Of a stretch of DNA of 64,000 bases, positions 1-14,400 are shown one piece after another. Position 1 is the first letter of the stretch; each line of letters begins with the position of its first letter. A model generated the notes under the pieces. That model was given only the letters and a program-made list of their open reading frames with translations, did not search any database and was not told the DNA's origin. Position numbers and translations under genes: made by a program. The DNA is taken from the NCBI GenBank assembly GCA_000499405.2, contig HG738138.1:17653119-17717118 (forward strand), written 5' to 3'. Origin of the DNA: Onchocerca volvulus (lineage: Eukaryota; Nematoda; Chromadorea; Rhabditida; Onchocercidae).

Positions 1-911
1 ATCATACTGTTATTAATTCAGGCATTCCTTCATCTCTCTCGCATACTTCCCCTCATTAACCTTTTCATCTTCTATCTCTCCTTAGTGAGGCAGAAGACTT
101 GCGCATTTAGGTATCCTTTATTTCGTATGTTACAGCTCGTGCCTGGAATGCTCTTTCACTATCAAACTAATTTGTGGGACTAATAGGACACAAGCTTTGT
201 GCATCTGTTTCTTGCAGAAATCCCATATGTATATAAGTTTGAGAAAAGTTTTTCAATATTATTCAAAACTAACTTGAGATACTCAACAGAATAACTGAAT
301 ACACTCTTTTCCACCTTACTAATGTATATTTTAAGAAAAATTCATGTCTTTTATCATAATGGGCACCAGTCATGCCCTAGATATTACTTGAAAGATTTCA
401 CAAGCAATCAAATGAAAGTCATGCAATGTAAAAATACGTCCTTAATCCAACAAAATTTCAATATAATACATGCATTTCCTTCAAATTATTCATGCTTGCT
501 TGCATTAAAAATTATGCCGAATGCTGAATAATATTGAGATAATAGGTGTTTCACGACTCAAATTAAGATCATGCTTGGCGATTATTCATCATTTATATTC
601 CAGATTATCCAAATTCTAATTGCTCACTAAGCCCAGAAGAATTCTCGGAAATTATAAAGTGGTTTATGACTTATGCTATAAATTACTACTCACATGTGCT
701 GTGAATGATTTCCAGTGCCCCATAAATTTTGCAAATCCATTTCTTACATCTTGTAAAAGTGTACAGTGCAAGCAATCTACGCTGACCAGTCAATAAGCCG
801 AAAAATAAAACAAGAGCCTGTATTTACTTACTGTCCACTAGGCAAAAATGTTTTTACAACGCATATTACTGCAAGTTGAGACTTCTTCGCCTACATTAGT
901 AACAGGAAGTA
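1..911. other. No gene seen; AT-rich flank
   Basis: I see no convincing exon in this stretch. One plus-strand frame of 69 codons (322-531) has no splice context, no recognisable domain and a composition like the surrounding AT-rich DNA. The stretch should contain the 3' untranslated region of the minus-strand gene that ends at 912. Confidence 0.5.
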
Positions 912-2422
912 CTACTCCGCTATCGAAATCAACTCAGACTCCTGCGAAAATAGTCAGCTACAAAAAAATCTGCACATGTCAGCATGTACATTATTCACTT
1001 ACAAATAATACCAGTCTTAAGGATTAAAACGAACATTCTATGACCACGATATATATCGACATTGAAGATGATATACAAGATAGTAATGAGATCAAAACTG
1101 TACTAACATCAACAGTTTGTGACGGAGGATCAATACCAAAACGTCGAGCATGTGCCAAACGTCTTTTACGTCTTTGAACACTTGACTCCAACACGAACGG
1201 GCCAGGATCATCACGCTGGGATGAAGAGCTTCTTGAATTACTGTCACTCTCGGAAGTTGGTGGCGAGTGGTACCTCACACGTGCATGTCTATAACGACTT
1301 TTCCGGATCCGCTGTTCTGGTTGCTCTTCTCCATGGACCGGTTTATTCAACTGTAAACAGATTTTCTTATATCTCATCATTCCTGAAAATTTTCGTAAAA
1401 ACCTATTTCCGTTTACCATCCCGGATTATATCATATGATTTCCTTTATTATTGTTAAATATTTTGATATACAACTTCACCGATACAACCAATATTTTATC
1501 TCATAAATGGCGCCATCACGATTGAAAAATTATGATGGTTCAACTTTAAAGATTATATCTTCAGATACTTGCAAAATTTACTAACCAAAATAACTGCATT
1601 ACCAGAACAGAATCCATTACCATCTAACCGTACTTTCAATGCTGGAATCAATTATTATCCGTATCACTTTATTTACTGCTGCATCCATCAATAACCAATG
1701 ATAAACAGTCCCCTATCTCTCCCTCTCAAGTAATGAGGCCGTTGATTGACAAACTGTCAACAATCAACAACCGAGGAACATAATAAAGGAATCGAAGAAA
1801 GCTTAGATGAACATTCGCACTCCTCTACAGTACCCCCATGACTAACAAAGAGTGTTTTATTCTAATGAGACTCACTTGTCCTTCGGATATCCCTTTTAGC
1901 AGATACACAAACTAGACTATTAGCACCACAACAGTCATACTGTAATCATATTCCCCACAAAATTTAATAATCCTTGAACAGATTAGTCAACTGAATCCCA
2001 GAAATTCTCCTAATAAATCCACGAAAGTTTATTTCATCCTTCATATTTCTAATACCGAATTTAAACCACCCAATTCATTCCGATTATTCAGGAGACGCTT
2101 CTCAACTACAGTACAAAGCATTTGTAAAAATTTATTTACGTTGACACCTTAATAAGGCGACAAAAAAAAAGAATTGATTAGTCACCAAGAGGTCGGTCCC
2201 TGTTGGATGCTCAATGTGCAGCAGATATATTTCATTTAGGGTAGAAAGAACTGCAGAGAGCAATTCATATATGCTCCGCATCAGAGAGGCCTAGAAGTTT
2301 AATTAGTGCCCTTTACCGGTTGCAGCAAAGAAAAAAAAAAGAAATCAATAATTACTTCCTCTTTCAACCGCCCAACAATTCAATTCAATAACGAAGCACA
2401 CCACCAACAATACATACAACAA

Positions 2423-2490
<68 letters not shown>

Positions 2491-5400
2491 GCCACTATAA
2501 TTGCTTTCAGTGCCGCAACTATCCGGTCCAAACGATCTCTTTCCTCCGCTATCCGCGGTCTATCCCCGCGCCCGTCTCCTCAATGACATAGTCACCAATA
2601 ATGGAACAGGATGGCACATATCACTGTATATCATATCCTTCCCTTACGCTACAAATAGTCGTCCTGGATCGTGTTATAAAATGACACCATTCTGCGGTAT
2701 TTTGAAAGGAACATTCAAACAGACGAAGTCTTTATCCATGAAATCGGAAAGGCATTGAAAAAGCAGAAAATGCGAAGGCGCTCGAACACCTGAAACTTTG
2801 CTCACCTACACTTGAAAATACTTAGGTTGAGTCGAAGTCCCAGGCGCCGAGCACTTTCTTCAGGGGAAGAAGACTGGAAGATATTCACGGTATGTATCAC
2901 ACTGGTTCTCTCTCACCAGGAAAGCCAAAATCAATGTACAACAATGTTCATGAAAATGGATCACAACAAAGATTATGAGCACAGCACTATTGCCAACCAA
3001 CCAACTGACTACTCACTTGATTTAATGGGCTGAGAGGGAGATGATAGCAAAAGATGCGTTGAAATAAATTCGATAGATAGATACCCTGACATTGAAATTG
3101 ATGTTCACTTCGAGTATCATAATTGGTACAATTGTGCTCACTTCTGCTACAACTTTTAGAGTGTCCGAAATTCTCTATTGGCTGCTAAAGGATTGAAAGG
3201 TCAATGGCAGATAGATAATTACAACAATGACATCGTCGCCTTTTTTCTACGATCAGTTCACACAAGGAGAAGGAGGCAACTGACTTGATCCTCAGAGGCA
3301 TATTACCACTACAGTAAAATTATTGAGAAATCTTGTTAATAATGGCGATCAAATCATTCTACGCTTCCCTTTCTTAGCAGCCTCCTTCCTATCCGCTCAT
3401 TCTCCGCCTTGCTGATTCTCTCCCTTCCCTGGTCTGGTCCAAGATGCGAGCATACTTTTTAAGCATCAAAGATGAGAACAGGGGCATACTTTGTAATGTC
3501 ACAAAATTCGACTCTAAAATGGATTAAAAAATTTAGAAATCTTCCCATTAAATAGAGTATTCTTGGTAAATTCAATCTCTAACAACTTTGAAATCCTACC
3601 AATGTCTTAAAAAGTGCTCACAGGTATCAAAATCTGATTAATTCTTCTGCCCCTGACCCATTCAAATAAGCATTACCAATATAGTCAACTTCTTCTGTTT
3701 GAACACCTCCCCTCGAAACTCTTTCAATTCTTTCACACTACTTTCTTCAAACAACATTTACACTCTCAAGAAATTTCAAAAATCCAGTATACCAAAGCCT
3801 TGCTAATTTAATAGATTTTTAACAGAAGAAGAAGTAAATAAGAAATGGAAGAATGAGGAGCATAAAAAGGCTATTATTGAGGAGAAACCACTAGCAATCC
3901 TTAATCTTGCAGCAGCCACTATACTACTACTGTTACCAGGCTCAGCCAGTTTCTAGCTATCAGGGACAGATTTGAAACAAAAGAAGTCAAGATAGTACAG
4001 CCTGGCGCTTTAATTCCCCTATCTGGCGGCGTTGCTCGTTTGTGTGAAATAACTGCACTGCATGAGGAAAGGATGGATGATGCACCAACCACCAGAAGCG
4101 TAACGATTGTACAAGCAATCGCCACAACGATGACGACGACAACAACGATAATTGATGGGCCAAAATGGGTGTTTACTAAGCTTTGCTGCTGCCCTGGGGC
4201 ATCAAGCAAAAATAAGCAAGCAAGCTGCACCCTCTTGCATTCGTGAAATTCAATCCCTGTCCCTTCCCACCCTCAGCCAACTAGCCAATCCACTCATCTC
4301 TCTCTGTTCGTTCATGTTTAGTTTAGCTTAGCTTGCACACCCATGCATGCCATGACCCTTAGTTACCTCCTCTCTTTTCTCTAATTATGCAGTGGATAAC
4401 ATGGCTTGCATAGTGCAGTGCGGCAAGCAGCAATGCTCGCGCATGCTACTCCTCTCCCTTCCCTTTGCAATTCTAAGCTCATCTAGTAGTCACCTTAACT
4501 CACCATTTTATACATGCCAGCGTTGGCCAACTTAGCGGCATTGGTCCATCATGCTGTCTTGGCCAACACACACCCTTTTATATTCACGCATACCCTACTC
4601 TTACAACGAACAGGTGGGAAGTTGATACGTAAACACTTGGATTTATCTCTCTGCACGACTATATAGAAATTTCAACTGTAGTACAAATGATAACATATCT
4701 ATACATTAATTTCCCAAAAATAAAATTAAACAAGATTAGCAGCTTTGAAGCTAATCAGTGGTAGTATCTATCAAAAACACAACTGAACAATAGCAAGAAC
4801 TAACGAACTCTCAACAAATAACCACAGGTGTCCTGTCCAGGTGAAGGAGAGATCCTCTCAATAAAATCATGAAATTCGATTATTCCAAAAGTAAACGATG
4901 GGAAACGAGGCCAACCAACTCTACAAATGCACACCAAAAGGAAATAGTATATAAAATGTATATGTGATGAAAAGATAATATGTCATACATGGGAAGAGAA
5001 TGAAGTGTATCCCTCTCTCTCTCATTTCTAAACATATAAATATGTATTTATAACACGATGTTATAGGCAAGTTTAGAAAATTTCACTTAGAGAAAACATA
5101 CTAGTAATTAAGCTTACTCTTTTGCCCAATCAAATCTGTCAAGTCTTGAAGAGAAGGGAATAAACAAAAACTTCCTTAAATAGAATTTCAATATTTTAAA
5201 ATTTAATAACAAATAATTTTGTTTAACATATGACATATCGCTGAAAATTGCAACGCATTTGACGCTGCAACACGCAGGAACTGTACAACTTGATAAGATA
5301 TGAAAAATTCGCACATATTATAGAATACTTGTATCATCTCTGGTGAAGACAAAAAACTTTCGCTATTATACTAGGCCACAGAACATCTAAGTTGCTCCTC

Positions 5401-8400
5401 ATCATGCAAGTTATACATTGCCCAATTGACTGGTTGAACATTAAACAAAATGATCAAACAAACCAGCTAATTTCCTAAAAGCGCAACTACTACCTATCAA
5501 AGTCATCACATTTTACAATGACAAGCATCACTCCATTATGATCAATGTGCTAGTAACAGAATCATACGTAGGAAGCATGAAAAAGAAAATAAAATCTTTA
5601 AGTGGCGGACAAACCTCATTCGTATATTCCAAAATCAACTTACAATAGCGGAATGCTTTATTAGCTTAGATTAAAAATACATAATTAGCTTAGATGTAAG
5701 GATAGAATAATTCATGCTTAACTTGCTGCTTCTGGAAACTGTGATTAATACAACTTATTCATACAAACCATATCACTAAATCGTTAATCTTCATTAATTG
5801 CTAGAGTTGAGAAATATAAATGTTAGGAGATGGTGTAGAAAAGATTGTCTCTTTAATGATAACGAGAGATAAATTCTTGCGTATTACTTTCTAATACACC
5901 TTTTATGATAATGTCAACGGTACTTTTATTATTATTACTATTATTCGTTTTTTTCGATACTATCGCTGGCTTTGTTACTGTTGAAGACAAAGGGCCAATG
6001 TTTGTAGCAGAATTAGTGAAGCAAGGATTTATTTTTATTCCAGAATCAGTAATGGTGTGCATCTGATGATCAAAGCATTACATGTATCAAAAACTCAAAG
6101 AACTCGACCGGGAGATTACCAATAATCAATACAGCTACTACAAAGTGTGAGCTACATCAAAACTGAACAATAAAAGCATGTTCCGACAACAAGTGTTTTA
6201 TTTTCAGTATATTTCCCCCCAGAAACAAAAATATATCCAATATGAACCTCAGAAAATCTAAATAATAATCCATTAAGATGCAATTATTCTCACTCATACT
6301 TCCCGCAATTCGAAGAATTGCCATGGCGTAATAATTATATTATTCAAAGTATATTTGACATTCGAGAAACTCTTTCGAATTCCTCAAATCAAATAGAGGA
6401 TAGAGAGGAAAAATATGTTAACTGTAAATGATAGGATGAAATGAAGAAATAGTAGTAAGTTTGAATGTTACAAAAACAAGCTGATGTGATAAAGAAGAAG
6501 GGTCAAGAAATGAGTGAAGATTTTAAAACGATGACAAAAAGATGATGAATGGAAGGATACCGTTTGGTTCCAATCCAATAAATATAACTACATGACGAAT
6601 GATGCAAAGCGTACACTACTCACACTGTTCACATGTCATCACATATACACAACACAAGCCCATACCATACCATACCATACCATACCATTCCAGTATCACA
6701 CACAAACAATTATGGACAGTTCACAACTTGTCAACTTTTCGCACAACTCACAAACGACCTAATGAACCCAACCAACCCAACAAGCAAATTATGACTACAT
6801 AAGATAGGTAGGAAGGGGTAAGAAAAGATAAACATAAACAGAAGAATGGCTGATGGTGTCCTTCGAGCATGTCACAAAAGTGTGGGACAATGGCCAATCG
6901 AACAGAGCGATCATTACGCTTCACTGATCGTTCCGCTTGCCAATTGATTGCTACTGGCTGGCTGGCAATTACATTTGATCTTCATTCGATCCACCTGCAT
7001 CTCTACTTCATTTCTTACAATCAAATTGATTTTTATCATCGTCAGCAACTAACTCATTGAAAAGTCCAATGAACACTACTACTGGTTAGCTGCTGCTGTT
7101 TATTTATCAATTTCTAGTGATCAGATTCTTCTCTATTCTATATTGCACTTTCTTATCCCATCTATATATGGAAAGTAGTACTTCAGGATTAATACTATAT
7201 CCTTAAATATACGAACATTAGTTTTGCTATTCTCCAAAACTCCATCAGTTTCTTTATCACTTCTGGCTGGCATTTGCTGCGATGCAACTTGAATAACAAA
7301 AAATGGCAAATTAGACTGATCTCATAAAATGGACAATTAATCTAAGCTAAACGAACAATTCAGGATTTCAGTGAGAGATAAAGGTAATCTCGATACTGCT
7401 AATATGGTATTGTCCATTTGCCGAGCATGTCTCATTCTCATTTCAGGTTACAGTCACACCAACTCACCAACTAACCAACTTTATCTTCCATCCTGAGCAA
7501 TAACTCCGCAACGAGTGATATTGGTTGGCTATCAAGGTGGATGGATGTATGGATGGATGGATAACATGTCTCACACAGGCAACCACCACACTCTCAACTA
7601 TCCATCCATGACAGCAGCAAAAGGAAAAGGAAATCAATAAGGGAATTAGTACAAAAACCACTTGAAGAGTCCGTCCTCTTGAAGAAACAAATACCGATAG
7701 ACCAGAGGTACGACAGGGTGAGAAAGAAATGTAATGAGAGAGAAACAGGAGAAAACATTGACGGGAACCTGTATTTAAAGTTGACGAGCTTTAACTTCAT
7801 CTCTTCTCACAACTTCCAACCAACCTATCGCTCAATCCTCTTCTCCCTCAAAATTTTTCAGTGCAATTCTCATCATCACTTAATCTATGCAATTCAGCAA
7901 TTTATTTTTGCAGCAGTCGCAATCATAAGTCTAATGTCAGCAACGACAATTGACACTATCACTGAGAGCAGGCAATGTCACTTCACTTGTCATCCTTTCC
8001 TCCATCCCTCACCACTACTACTATGCAAACTTCCATCAGCAAATCCTTTCTTCTTCATTTTCGTCTGGAAGAATTTTAAATGAATAAGTATGAAAGACAA
8101 CATAGTAGTTAATAGAAGGTTTGACAGGAAATATGCAGCCTAGTTGTGAAATTACTCCCAAACAAATAAGTGAGGGAGCCAAGAGTAAAAAAGCATGAAA
8201 CGGTATTCAAACGCTCTTCGGCTCACCTGATCAACAATAATCTGATTTTAATTAACCAGTATATTAAAACTAGATTTAAAACGAATCTTTCCTTATTTGA
8301 ATTTCAAATTTAATCCCAATAATTTCTATGTAGGACAATATGCTGATGAGATCAAATCGGACTCAGCAGCTCTCTAACCATGACGAAAACACAATTAGTT

Positions 8401-11400
8401 ATCGCTGAAGGCATAATTAGACATCCTTCCTTCCTAATTAATTGCTTGACTCTCTGATAATTCCTCACGATGAATAGAAATTAAAGTTAGAATTAAACAA
8501 TCAAATACAGTAGCACACACATACCCATCTACATAATAAATATCTTAATGATAGATATGATGAGATGCTCAAGTTAATTGGCTTCATAAAGCATCATTTC
8601 ATAACGAAATATCACTAATCAATACATTAATGACATTATAATGATGAGATGTCTGTTCATCATTAATATTACATCTACTAGAAAATGTAAGATTATATTA
8701 AATGAGAAGACATCGTTGATTACATAATTTCAAGGAATGATTTTATGATGTTAAGATTTGATCACAAATATGCAAAACGGTCGTCTTCAAATTTGACTAA
8801 TTAAAAATTTTCATACAAATCATTAAATAACTAAGATGAAAAAGCAGAATACCAGTCGTCTTACTGTGTTACCCAATCATAAAATATTGATTTTTATAAG
8901 AGCAAAAGTAGCTAAATAAGAAGTGAATTTGAATAACTCTACGTATAAAGAAAAAAAAAATGCAACAATGCAGCAAAAAAATCTACAAGGATGGAGATAA
9001 GTCGGCAATGATCCTTTTCATTCACTCATAGAATGCATATTAGTTGGCGATGAATGAGCACTAGCATTTAAAATAGTAATACGATGGTAAAATAAATTTT
9101 TATGGTACTGAACATTTGAGAGACGTACTTCTGTTAAACGGCTATTCAAGGATGGATATTTTGAAGGACTTTCAAGTATTTCAAGGAAGAGCATCCAACT
9201 TCATCCCGTTTAAAAACCTTATTCAAATGTCGCAACTTTGTCCGAATTACTTCTGCAAACACCGCCCTAAGATATCACTAAACTATCGAGATGCTTTCTT
9301 TCTGTAACTGTTCTACACAATCCACCGTGTACTTACTCCAGTTGGAGATATTAAATGGAACATTGAGGAGATTTTTACCTCTTTTTTTTCTCGCTACTGA
9401 GACAATCTTTTACAGTTGAAGTTGTTGGTAGGGATTAAAAATGTACTTTGATTTGCCACACATTATCATTAGGCATTCCAATTATATTAGTATATTTCCT
9501 GGACAGGTTAAATGGACTAACATGAATTACGAATTAAACTTACACTGCACTTTGCCTGCTCAGGATTTTTCTCCTAAAATCTAAACGCACTCCTACTTCA
9601 GTATACGCTACATATTGTGGCGATCACCACTATGAAATGCTATATTATTTCCAAGCACGAAAAAAAAAAAAAAATCATTTAAGAATTGAATGTCGCAAGA
9701 AAGATCCTCTCTAGAAACCAAATTCTGGAGAAATCTTGAGAAAAAGGACATATCTCAGGAATGAACTGAAATCCGAACTTCTACACATACCGGATACGTG
9801 GTCTCATGTAAGCGAATAGTGATTGTTTATAATAGTTCAACACCGAATAAACGTGGACAATATCTACATCGACGTGGCACAAATACGCAGATAATCACTT
9901 GAACAAAACATCCATATTTCGAGCAAGAGGAGAACAATAATTACAATAGAGAAATAGTATAAAACAAAAAGAGAAATGAATATGGAGAGAATGAAGGAAG
10001 AAAATCCTTGACTTTCTGACATCGATCGGACCAATCCCTTTCTAAACATTTTCAAGGTAGGAGAAATAAACTGAAAGATGTGTTTCAGAAAAAGAAAGAA
10101 GTGCTATTACGACTACATGTAACAGTAACCATAAAGATCATGAGGATACAGACTGCAAGAGACGAAAGATTGACTCGGTCCATCAATGCATTCCACGTCG
10201 ATGTAGCAATTGCATCATTTCTGAAGGAAAAATGAAGATAAAGCTATGTTATTACTTGAAGATGAATAGATCCATTACTTCAGGCTGCGAGGAACAATGA
10301 TTATCATACCAGTATTTTGCTCCTTAGATCACACAATGTGGTTTGTTCACTTTATCCCTATAAAAAAAAAAAGACGGGGGGGGACTGTATATCTACCGTA
10401 ATCTATCTGCATTTAATAGTATTACTGACGAGAATGCCAGTTTTCGTAGATCAACTACTAATCAATCTTTATCGAGAAATGTAATGCTCGAGTACATTTA
10501 AATCTGATTTATTGCTTTTAAGACTTCAAATTGTTTATCCATTCAATGTTTACAACTGACAATAACGCCCAGAGCTTACTGCAATCACTACAATTGTTCT
10601 ATGTAAATCTTGATGGTAGCAAATCAAGAGTTATTAATGCACTACTGCATACCAGAATCGACACTTGACAATCGTGTATCCCATCATCATCTCTTAAACT
10701 GTAAAACTAAACTTCTGCCATAAAAATCTCAGAAGCTATCAATTTGCACTAAACTATAAAAAATTAAGTTGGTTTCTCTTAATTCTGCAATCAACATCAA
10801 ACGACAAAACATCATAAATGGAATCACTGAGACTACGTTAAAATGGATAAAACAAGAACAAGAATTAGAACTTCAGCACTGAGTTTGAACATGATCGCCG
10901 AGATTTTAGGGCGATGTATTAGTATTCCCCTTGACAAAAATTAGTAAATGATGGAACAACTCCAGTGACCCATTACAGTAGAATGAAGCGCAGGACTGAA
11001 GTCCTACGGTAATCAGACACATAATGTCCACCCATTAGTGCTATAACAGAAAAAGGGCTATAATCAAGTACCTTTCTTACTAATATCTTCACTTGTCAAC
11101 GAGAAATTCGATAAGTATAACCAAATGGCTGAATGGGAAAATCAAAGTTAATGAGCACTCTTATCATGTCGTGGAAAATGAAATCATATACGATAGTGAA
11201 AATTATTATTTGCAAGTCAGGATAATTATCAAATCCTCAGAATGATCAATGATTCAATAATCATAATTCATAGTAGATAGTTGTTCATCACATATTATGT
11301 CGTATATTTTTTAAACGTGAAGAGCAGAAAAATGGAAAGAATGAATTACATTTTCTTTGAATGACTCTTCAAGCTAATTCGCCTGCTTGAAAATGATGAA

Positions 11401-14400
11401 TGGAACTACTTTAAGTAGTCAAACAAAACGGCAAAGTTTTGATTGACATACAAAAATGGTCAAGTTTTTACTGGCTAATATATTATCAATAGCAAGTTTA
11501 TTCCACTATTGAGCATTGCTTACTCAAATTAAATAAATAAAGAAAAAACACCCTTCATCAAAGAGTGATATAACTGACAAATTTTACAGGAAAAAAAATC
11601 TAATCATGTAACTTTCCACTTGATTGATATACGGAAGTTTTTAACTTTAATCTGTCACCTTATACGATATATCCACAGCAACGGTTACTGAGTTACCTTC
11701 ACTGAGACAATATGCAGCCAAATTTCATTTCAGTATATTGCAGTGTATGCTTGCAATATTCATAACGATAAAGGAACAAAGTTAAGAGAGTTGTAACCAA
11801 AAAAGTTTTTTCCAAGGAAGCAACGTCATCAATGACTTAATTGAATTTCCGCTCTACCCTTCCCACCAGAAGTACAATCCAGTAATTTTTTTAAAGAATG
11901 CATACTTCTCACTTATCTTTTGATCAACATCTATACCAGTAATTTTTCCAAAGAATGCATACTTCTCACTTATCTTCCGATCAACATCTATACTTGTGTT
12001 ATTCGTTTACTATACCACACATAGGTGATCCATCTTCACTTATAAATTAGATTTTTTTTTTGCTAAGTTAAAATTCAAAAAACTTCGAAAAAGAAACTAG
12101 AAAGAAGACTAATCATTTAAATACCAACATATTACAACTCTTATCATAGTTCAATACGATTTACTTATTTATCGATAGGTGTGGAAAGGATGGAAACAAA
12201 AATTTGTAGAATAATGATAGTGAAACTAAAAGATGTAAGAAAAAAAGATGCTATGGAATAGTTACAAATACATTATGAAAGTACAACCAACTAAACATAA
12301 ATCTGCCGAAAATGAAGAATTAGAATGTTTTTCGCGTGTGTAAATTTATCATCCCCTACTTTCCCTACCATTCTGTGTTCTCAAAAACTGAACATCCCAC
12401 CATAACACTTTTTTTGTTATCATTTCGAATAATCTATTCTACAAAAAAAAAAAGTCGTAAATATATGTGACAGTTCTAAACGGATTTCATTTGTCTATAT
12501 GTATTAGTGATGACAATAAGGTTAGATAAGAGAGAAGTACAGCGTTGAAAGAGACAGATGCGATCTCTCGAAATGATAAGATTTTTTTTTTGACGAGTCA
12601 TAGGGAAATAATTAGTATGACTTCAAAGTTACTATGGCCTTACTATCACTTCTATTGCATAATTGTGAGTCATAAACATACACACACACACACACACAAA
12701 CATTCATTTCAAAATGATAATGAACACATGGATGGAAAAAGAGAAAATGGAAGACATGGATAGAGTCTGTGGTTGCATAATGGCATACGAGAAGAGAGAA
12801 GGGCCAGCAGATATTGTTTGTTTCTTCAATTCAGTGCCTTCTGCTAATCTTTTCTCTCATCGATGGATGGATGGATGGGTAAATGGATGAAAGAATGAAT
12901 AATTGCAACCATCCATTCATTCTTTTTTTCATTGCGAAGCACGTGAATTATCTGATTGCAAAGGGTTTATCCCATTTGCATCAATGACTATCCATCCCAT
13001 TTTGATGAGACAATGGTACAAATGGTTCCTCGTATCTTTCATTACCTTCATTTCATGAATAAGTGAGGGGAAAACCGTAAAAGGATTGCACTACTGACGC
13101 AAGTCAAATTCACGAAGAGCAGACGATATCACTTGGTGAGTTTAACGGTACGCAGAAGATATGTAGAAAGAGAGGATTCACAAGAACTATGATTATACTC
13201 AGTATCTATCTGAAATTGACCGTTAAATCAAACTCATTTCTCCAGCGGCATCAATTCGAAACGCCCCGTTATTCTTTTAATTTATTTCACCCTACTTACA
13301 TTACTCGCTACTCAATCCTTACATGAAAAATATACCTTACTGAGCAGAGTTATTTCAAAACGTCACGAACAACTGATGTCAAAATGCAAGTAGTCATTTA
13401 AGTCATTCATAATTTGATCCACTCAAAACAACTCGAACACAGCACGGAGAGACAGAACAGAGTGGAATAGAATCGCGCAATGGTGTAGTCGGAGGTGAGA
13501 CACCAATGATAAGTCGAATTTCAGTCCGGAATGATGGGACAAGAGCGCTTTCTTTTCTTACTCCATGATCAATATTCGATGAAACTTTCCCTTATGTCGA
13601 GAATAAAAAGCTAATCATTGATAACTCGTAAAATATATCATGCACGAAGAAATGATATAGAATAACATTAAAAAATCTAGGAGAAAAACAAATCCAAAAC
13701 AAAGAGGATAACTATATTCGAATCTTTTTTGAACTAATACTTATTGATGACAGGAAAAAGAAATGACAAGGAGTGTAGCAGGTGGTTCTTTAAGAAATAA
13801 GGGGATGAAATCGTTCGGATAATGAAAAGGACAGGAAAAAAGATAAAGTGGGGATATAAGAGTATGTCGCGCCAGAACAACAGCATCAGAACTCGCACTT
13901 TTTCAATAAGCTCTGTTCAAACCACCTGCTAGCATTCTTTTATCATGTATGTTTGTTCATTACATTTATTTCTCGAACAGTCAGTATACCAGGACGGTGT
14001 TCTGTTGTTACTCTCAAAGCAATATCACTAATCTGCAAAATCAAATGTCTAGTCTGATATTAAAAAGTTTGCAGTCCCAGTTCTTCTATATAACGTTATC
14101 CTATTTCGACACTACAAAAGCTCCATAAAAAATGCCGAAATTAAGCTTCCTAAGAATAATGAAGACGAAAGATTTGTCCAGTTGTTTATTTTAACAATAA
14201 TAGATATCATTTATGTGATATCGTGCCAATCATAAGTTTTTCTGCATCATTTTATCAAATTAGAACTAAGTAATGGATGAATACTTGGTTACGCACTCAA
14301 TTCAAACTTTGTTCAATTTTTTCTAGACGTAAATTATTTTACGTGCTCATAGAAATATCAATTTTAGTTCGTCCGAAATATACCTGTCTTCTCACCACCC

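Noticed and set aside
1119..1457. Plus-strand frame of 112 codons
   Set aside because: It is the antisense shadow of the minus-strand exon 1108-1350, which has proper splice sites.
3919..4230. Minus-strand frame of 103 codons with a valine-rich membrane-like stretch
   Set aside because: The hydrophobic run comes from GTC/GTT trinucleotide repeats, the frame has no ATG at the right place and no splice context.
9116..9307. Plus-strand frame of 63 codons with three cysteines
   Set aside because: No splice sites, domain or partner exons were found.
10084..10183. Minus-strand frame starting MDRVNLSSLAVCILMIFMVT, resembling a signal peptide, with a nearby frame ending FAYMRPRIR that recalls PRX-type neuropeptides
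   Set aside because: The second frame (9791-9897) begins with an in-frame TGA after its only acceptor, no amidation glycine follows PRI, and no consistent donor links the two.
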